A program made the translations under genes and the position numbers. DNA of 64,000 nt from the NCBI RefSeq assembly GCF_012939955.1, contig NZ_SPMY01000005.1, forward strand, positions 56,377 to 120,376, read 5' to 3'. Positions 59,627-64,000 of the stretch are shown piece by piece. Positions within the stretch are counted from its first letter, which is position 1. Each line of letters starts with the position of its first letter. The stretch comes from Candidatus Accumulibacter phosphatis. Its GTDB lineage: Bacteria; Pseudomonadota; Gammaproteobacteria; Burkholderiales; Rhodocyclaceae. A model generated the notes under the pieces. That model was not told where the DNA came from and made no database searches. It saw only the letters and a list, made by a program, of their open reading frames with translations.

Positions 59627-61561
59627 TCATGAAAGGGATTGGTTCTCGGGGATCGGCTTGAAGACCAGCACTGCCAGCGGCGGCACGGTCAGCGACAGGG
59701 AATGGCAATAGCCGTGCGCGGCCTGCGGAGAGGCCTCGACCTGACCAAGATTACCCATGCCACTGCCACCATAGAGGGGGGCGTCGCTGTTCAGCACCTC
59801 CCGCCACTGGCCGCCGCGCGGCGCGCCGACGACGTAGTCGTGGCGCGGTACCGGTGTAAAGTTACAGACCACCAGCATGGTGTCGTCGCGGTGCTTGCCG
59901 TAGCGCAGGAAGCTGATGACGCTTTCCTCCCAGTTCTGGGCATCGATCCAGGCGAAGCCGTCGCTGTTGAAATCCCGCTCATGCAGCGCTTTTTCCTGGC
60001 GATAGACACGATTGAGGTCTTTGACCCAGGACTGCACGCCTGCGTGCAGCGGGTATTGCAGGATGTGCCATTCGAGGCTTTCCTCATGCTGCCACTCGCG
60101 TCGCTGGCCGATTTCGCCGCCCATGAACAGCAGCTTCTTGCCGGGATGGGTCCACATCAGGCCATAGAGCAAGCGCAGATTGGCGAACTGCTGCCACTCG
60201 TCGCCCGGCATCTTGCCGATCAGCGCGCCCTTGCCGTGCACCACTTCGTCGTGCGACAGGGGCAGGACGAAATTTTCGGTGAACGCGTACCAGATCGTGA
60301 ACGTCAGCTTGTCGTGCTGGTATTTGCGGAACAGCGGCTGCAGCTGGAAATACTTCAGGGTGTCGTTCATCCAGCCCATGTTCCATTTCATGCCAAAACC
60401 CAGGCCACCCATATAGGTCGGGCGCGAAACCAGCGGCCAGGCGGTGGACTCTTCGGCCATCGTCTGCACGTCCGGATGGTCGCGATAGACGGCTTCGTTG
60501 AGGCTGCGCAGAAAACTCATCGACTCGAGGTTTTCGCGGCCGCCGTGTTCGTTCGGGATCCATTCGCCTTCCTCGCGCCCGTAGTCGAGGTAAAGCATCG
60601 AGGCGACGGCATCGACGCGCAAGCCGTCGATATGGTACTTGTCGAGCCAGAAGAGCGCGCTGGACATCAGGAAGCCGCGCACTTCATTGCGCCCGAGGTT
60701 GAAGATCGAACTTTTCCAGTCCGGGTGGAAGCCCTGCCGCGGGTCCTCGTGCTCGTACAGGCAGGTGCCGTCGAAGTTGGCCAGCCCATGGCCATCGGCG
60801 GGAAAGTGCGAGGGCACCCAGTCGAGGATGACGCCGATCCCGGCCTGATGCAGGGTGTCGATCAGCAACATCAGATCTTCCGGTGTCCCGTAGCGGGCTG
60901 TCGGCGCGAAATAGCCAGTCGTCTGATAGCCCCATGAGCCATAGAAGGGATGCTCCATCACCGGCATCAGCTCGACGTGGGTGAAGCCCATTTCCTGGAC
61001 GTAGGCGGTCAACTGATGAGCCATTTCACGGTAGCTCAGCGAGCGGTTGCCGTCCTCGGGAATGCGCCGCCAGGAACCGAGATGCACTTCGTAGATCGAC
61101 AGCGGCGCATCGAGGGCATTGATCGCCCGGCGCTTGGCCATCCATTCGCTGTCGCTCCAGTTGTAGTCGAGGGTGCACAGGCGCGAAGCGCTGCGCGGCG
61201 GCTCCTCGGATTGACGGGCAAAGGGATCGGCTTTCTCCTGCGTACCGTGCCGGCTGCTGATCTGGAACTTGTAGCTGTCGCCCAGCGCCGGTCCGGCGAT
61301 GAAACCCTCCCAGATGCCCGAGTGATCGGGGCGACTAAGAAGGTAGTGACTGCCGGCCTGAAAATTGTTGAAGTCGCCGACCACCGACACTTTCTCGGCA
61401 TTGGGCGCCCAGACGCTGAACTGGAAGCCGCGTTGGCCCCCCTTTTCCGTGGCGTGCGCGCCGAAGCGGTCGTAGAGCCGGGTGTGCTTGCCCTCGCGAA
61501 AGAGGTAAATGTCCTGTTCGCTGAACAGGCTGTGTGCAACGACGGATTTTGTGACTTTCAT
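59627..61561 (-). CDS. glgB: 1,4-alpha-glucan branching enzyme
   Basis: Introduces alpha-1,6 branches into glycogen. The 644-residue GH13_9 product has a single CBM48 module (residues about 45-140, FQFSVWAPNAEKVSVVGDFN). The barrel carries SIYEVHLGSWRRIPED, VELMPVMEHPFYGSWGYQ, nucleophile Asp317 in DGLRVDAVASMLYLDY, MAEESTAWPLVSRP and the third Asp in PLSHDEVVHGKGALIGKM. It is shorter than the 728 aa of E. coli because the extra N-terminal N1 module is absent. GGAGG precedes the ATG at 61561. The start overlaps the mscS stop (ATGA). Confidence 0.97.
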   Translation of the reverse strand: MKVTKSVVAHSLFSEQDIYLFREGKHTRLYDRFGAHATEKGGQRGFQFSVWAPNAEKVSVVGDFNNFQAGSHYLLSRPDHSGIWEGFIAGPALGDSYKFQISSRHGTQEKADPFARQSEEPPRSASRLCTLDYNWSDSEWMAKRRAINALDAPLSIYEVHLGSWRRIPEDGNRSLSYREMAHQLTAYVQEMGFTHVELMPVMEHPFYGSWGYQTTGYFAPTARYGTPEDLMLLIDTLHQAGIGVILDWVPSHFPADGHGLANFDGTCLYEHEDPRQGFHPDWKSSIFNLGRNEVRGFLMSSALFWLDKYHIDGLRVDAVASMLYLDYGREEGEWIPNEHGGRENLESMSFLRSLNEAVYRDHPDVQTMAEESTAWPLVSRPTYMGGLGFGMKWNMGWMNDTLKYFQLQPLFRKYQHDKLTFTIWYAFTENFVLPLSHDEVVHGKGALIGKMPGDEWQQFANLRLLYGLMWTHPGKKLLFMGGEIGQRREWQHEESLEWHILQYPLHAGVQSWVKDLNRVYRQEKALHERDFNSDGFAWIDAQNWEESVISFLRYGKHRDDTMLVVCNFTPVPRHDYVVGAPRGGQWREVLNSDAPLYGGSGMGNLGQVEASPQAAHGYCHSLSLTVPPLAVLVFKPIPENQSLS

Positions 61562-62484
61562 TGCGTACCTCCGGGGTGTTGCGTGGCACCGTCCATCGAC
61601 AGATACAGGGGTGGGCCTGAGCCGTCCTTGGCCTGTCCGGGATAGACGGTGAGATGCGGATAGGGAATCTCGATGGCGGCAGCATCGAAAGCGTCTTTGA
61701 GGCGGCGCAGATATTCGCGGCGAACGGTCCACTGTTCGATGGCCACGACCTTGAAGCGGCAGCGCAGGATCACCGCCGAATCGCCCCAGGACTCGACGCC
61801 GACGATCTCGATGTCGTCAAGGATCTTGGTCGCGAAAGCAGGGTCTGCGCGCAACTCGGTGCCGACGCTACGCATCACCGCGAGCGCCTGATCGACGCTT
61901 TCGCGATAGGCGACGCCGACGTCGACCACCGCCTGCGCGAAGCCGCGGGTCATGCTGGTAACGGTGCTGATGCTGCCGTTCGGAACGAAGTGCACGTGGC
62001 CATCGTAGTTGCGCATGCGCACATAGCGCAAAGTAATTTCCTCGACCATGCCGCTCTTGCCGCCCGCTTCGACGACATCGCCCAGGCGGATCTGGTTCTC
62101 GAGCAGCAGGAAGAAGCCCGAAAAGTAATCCTTGACCAGACTCTGCGCGCCAAAACCGACGGCGACGCCGACAACACCGGCAGCGCCGAGGATCGGGGCA
62201 ACGGAAACACCCAGTTCGGCCAGCACCAGGACGCTGGCGACCAGCGAAATGATCACCGACACGGCGTAGCGGAAGACGCGGCCCAGGGTCTCCGCTCGCT
62301 GTACCTCTTCGCTATCGCGAATGCTGCGGCTGATGTAGATACGGAAGGTTCGGATCAGCTTGTGTGAAAAAGCCATCGCCAGCCAGGCGAGCACGAAGAT
62401 CAGGCTGATGCGCAAGGTCGAGGTTATCGTCGGCGAGAGTTGCTGGCCGACGGAAAGAATTTGTTCGAGGATTGCTTTGTCCAT
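61558..62484 (-). CDS. Small-conductance mechanosensitive channel (MscS family)
   Basis: An approximately 308-residue channel that opens when membrane tension rises on hypo-osmotic shock, releasing solutes. Three hydrophobic segments occupy residues about 25-110. TM3 and the following helix read APILGAAGVVGVAVGFGAQ, the Gly/Ala-packed pore lining, followed by SLVKDYFSGFFLLLENQIRLGD, the MscS signature. The beta domain (VEEITLRYVRMRNYDGHVHFVPNG) and C-terminal cage domain follow. The ATG at 62484 has GGAG upstream. Its last bases overlap glgB, so channel and glycogen/trehalose enzymes are made from one message. The divergent MarR-type gene is 107 bp away. Confidence 0.94.
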   Translation of the reverse strand: MDKAILEQILSVGQQLSPTITSTLRISLIFVLAWLAMAFSHKLIRTFRIYISRSIRDSEEVQRAETLGRVFRYAVSVIISLVASVLVLAELGVSVAPILGAAGVVGVAVGFGAQSLVKDYFSGFFLLLENQIRLGDVVEAGGKSGMVEEITLRYVRMRNYDGHVHFVPNGSISTVTSMTRGFAQAVVDVGVAYRESVDQALAVMRSVGTELRADPAFATKILDDIEIVGVESWGDSAVILRCRFKVVAIEQWTVRREYLRRLKDAFDAAAIEIPYPHLTVYPGQAKDGSGPPLYLSMDGATQHPGGTQ

Positions 62485-62591
62485 GTAGCTCCGGGTTGAC
62501 AAGCGTCAGGGGAAAATTTCGCTTGTACAAATAGTGTGAGCAGAATAGTATTGCACAAAATCAATTCTCTGGCAACGCAAGGGTTCGCACA
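62485..62591. promoter_or_regulatory. Divergent mscS / marR control region with paired palindromic sites
   Basis: In 107 bp there are two similar sites, the palindrome TTGTACAA at 62523-62530 and the near-palindrome TTGCACAA at 62551-62558, spaced 28 bp apart. They bracket a possible marR promoter, TTGTAC (62523-62528), 17 bp, TAGTAT (62546-62551). This arrangement fits autoregulation by a MarR dimer and control of the opposing mscS-glgB operon. Read by eye only. Confidence 0.5.
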
Positions 62592-63122
62592 ATGACTCAC
62601 ACAAGCAAGGATGGTTCGCCGGAGCAGGCCGCAGATCGGCAGGCCCCGGACGGGGCCGCTACGATCCGCGAGGGCGCGGACGACACCTTCGGCAAGCTGT
62701 TGGAACTGGTGCGCTCGGTTCAGAATGGCATGCAGAACATCGACGACCGGCACGGCCTGAGTGGTTCGCAGCTGTGGGCACTGTGGCAAATTTCGGCCCG
62801 CCCCGGCTTGCGTGTCTCGCAGCTCGCCAGCGCGCTGCATATCAAGCCTTCTACCGCCAGCAACCTGCTCGACAAGCTCGAACTGCGCCAGTTGGTCCGC
62901 CGCGAAAGGCGCGATACCGACAACCGCGTCGTCCGTCTGCATCTCACGGATGCCGGCGTCGACGTCGTCAAGGATATTCCTGGCCCGATGCAGGGCCGGC
63001 TGCGCGGTGCTCTGGGAAAAATGCCGCAACCCGGGCTCGGGAATCTGCGGCAGGGGATTTCGTCGCTGCTGGAGCTGATGGACGAGTCAACGCGTCACGG
63101 CGCGGTGCAGCCGAAAGCATGA
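62592..63122 (+). CDS. MarR-family transcriptional regulator
   Basis: A 176-residue winged-helix regulator. An N-terminal polar tail (about 25 residues) precedes the dimerisation helix. The helix-turn-helix is in LRVSQLASALHIKPSTASNL, followed by LDKLELRQLVRRERRDTDNR and the wing VVRLHLTDAGVDVV. Family length is about 140-160, so it has a slight N-terminal extension. It is divergent from mscS-glgB and its intergenic region carries two TTGYACAA sites. I infer control of itself and of the glycogen/trehalose operon. The ligand is unknown. Confidence 0.92.
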   Translation: MTHTSKDGSPEQAADRQAPDGAATIREGADDTFGKLLELVRSVQNGMQNIDDRHGLSGSQLWALWQISARPGLRVSQLASALHIKPSTASNLLDKLELRQLVRRERRDTDNRVVRLHLTDAGVDVVKDIPGPMQGRLRGALGKMPQPGLGNLRQGISSLLELMDESTRHGAVQPKA

Positions 63123-63199
63123 ACGATTGAATGTTGGCATGCGGCCGGCACTTCTTTTTGGCCGGCGGCGGCACTATCGGTGTTGTTTCTTCTGCGCAG
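63123..63199. terminator. Possible hairpin between convergent genes
   Basis: GCCGGC at 63144-63149 and again at 63161-63166 can pair around an 11-nt T-rich loop between marR and the phosphatase gene. There is no T-run after the stem, so terminator function is uncertain. Confidence 0.35.
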
Positions 63200-63838
63200 C
63201 TACGGTAATTCGTCAAGCCCGACCATCGCCAGATGGTCGGTCACGCCCCACGCTTCCATGCGCCAGCTGTCGCCCGTGGCGCTTACCCAGTTGATACCGG
63301 CGTTGGGAATCAGGAAATCGCGCGGCTGGCGCAAGGAAGTGCCGCGCACCAGGCGGTTGACGATGTCCAGCACGCCGCCGTGCGTCACCACCGCGATCGT
63401 CTGGCCACGGTGCTCGTCGACCAGGCGCCGTAAACCGGTGCTGACCCGCAGGTGCAGTTGCTGCAGACTCTCGCCGCCGTACGGAATCACGAAATCCGGC
63501 ACCCGCTCTTCGAACAGGGAATACACGTCCGGGTAGCGGCTTCGCGACTGCTCGTAGGTCAGCCCTTCGAAAAGCCCGTAGCGTCGCTCGCGAAATTCCG
63601 GCCGCAGGATCGGCGCCAGCTTCAGGACGCCCGCCAGGCCTTGCGCCGTTTGCCGCGCCCGCTGCAAGTCGCTGCTGTAGAGCGCCTCGATGGCCAGCGG
63701 CGACAGCCACCGCGCAGCGGCCTCCGCCTGCGCCAGCCCCGCCTCATTCAGGCCAACGTCGATATTCCCCTGAATTCGCTTTTCCGCGTTCCAGGATGTT
63801 TCGCCATGACGGACAAGGCAGATGCGGGTCGCTTCCAT
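63200..63838 (-). CDS. Histidine phosphatase (phosphoglycerate-mutase-like)
   Basis: A 212-residue member of the branch 1 histidine phosphatases. The catalytic loop is CLVRHGETSWN with phospho-histidine His11. Other active-site residues are in YSSDLQRARQTA, FRERRYGLFEGLTYEQ (proton-donor Glu region) and VVTHGGVLDIV. The GpmB/CobC/phosphoserine-phosphatase type cannot be separated by motif alone. I use the ATG at 63838; an in-frame ATG at 63853 is as likely since neither has a strong Shine-Dalgarno. Confidence 0.9.
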   Translation of the reverse strand: MEATRICLVRHGETSWNAEKRIQGNIDVGLNEAGLAQAEAAARWLSPLAIEALYSSDLQRARQTAQGLAGVLKLAPILRPEFRERRYGLFEGLTYEQSRSRYPDVYSLFEERVPDFVIPYGGESLQQLHLRVSTGLRRLVDEHRGQTIAVVTHGGVLDIVNRLVRGTSLRQPRDFLIPNAGINWVSATGDSWRMEAWGVTDHLAMVGLDELP

Positions 63839-63980
63839 AAGATATTCATTCACGAGCAGAGTTGGCGACCGCCATCGGCCGAGGGACGATCCGGCCGTCG
63901 CCAGCGTGCAGCCTCGCTCAGCCAGATTCGCAAGAAGCAGATTCTAAGCCATTTGCAAGGACCGCTCCGCACCTCGCTAG

Positions 63981-64000
63981 AAATCAAAAAGCCCCCCGCC
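63981..64000 (-). terminator. Half of a probable rho-independent terminator at the window edge
   Basis: On the minus strand the last bases read GGCGGGGGGC followed by TTTTTGATTT, the descending arm and T-run of a terminator. The other arm would lie beyond the right edge, ending a gene that comes from that side. Confidence 0.45.

Overview
The window is a GC-rich, gene-dense chromosomal segment of a betaproteobacterium. The block def-fmt-htpX ... rsmB-(DUF4390)-ntrY-ntrX-trkA-trkH-hemE-priA is the arrangement I associate with Rhodocyclales. Together with ppx and a large glycogen/trehalose cluster, it suggests a relative of 'Candidatus Accumulibacter' or a similar Rhodocyclaceae. That placement is inferred from gene order and protein flavour, not from a database search. 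No transposase, integrase, rRNA, tRNA or CRISPR array was seen.

Bases 1-24000 are mostly housekeeping. The 5' part of topB (leaving the left edge), smg, dprA and a LysM protein lie on the minus strand. Def-fmt and htpX are on the plus strand. An S1/P1-type nuclease and a CDF metal transporter are on the minus strand, and the plus-strand run rsmB to priA follows. Ppx and an uncharacterised membrane-anchored protein close the block. A 16-bp parS match sits at the htpX/nuclease junction and a consensus DnaA box lies between hemE and priA, so the region is probably close to the chromosomal origin.

Bases 24000-45500 are more accessory. They hold a MOSC protein and ROK kinase, two paralogous periplasmic arylsulfatases about 10 kb apart (one lacking about 176 internal residues), an NnrS protein, an E. 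coli-type gshA, an RND efflux pair, an AraC-type regulator, and a ClC chloride/proton exchanger. Two genes are broken by single-base frameshifts: a DUF1254/DUF1214 protein, and a class I glutamine-amidotransferase-like hydrolase interrupted at a run of ten G.

Bases 45600-62500 are one minus-strand glycogen/trehalose locus, read mscS, glgB, treS-mak, glgC, glgX, treZ, malQ-treY. GlgC supplies ADP-glucose and GlgB branches the polymer. GlgX debranches it. TreY and TreZ convert linear glucan ends to trehalose, MalQ (fused to TreY) recycles short maltodextrins, and TreS-Mak interconverts trehalose and maltose and phosphorylates maltose. Neither GlgA nor GlgE is present here. The mechanosensitive channel gene overlaps glgB by 4 bp, which links osmotic stress to trehalose supply. 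A divergent MarR-type gene with two TTGYACAA sites around its promoter is the obvious candidate local regulator. A histidine phosphatase and a probable half-terminator close the window.
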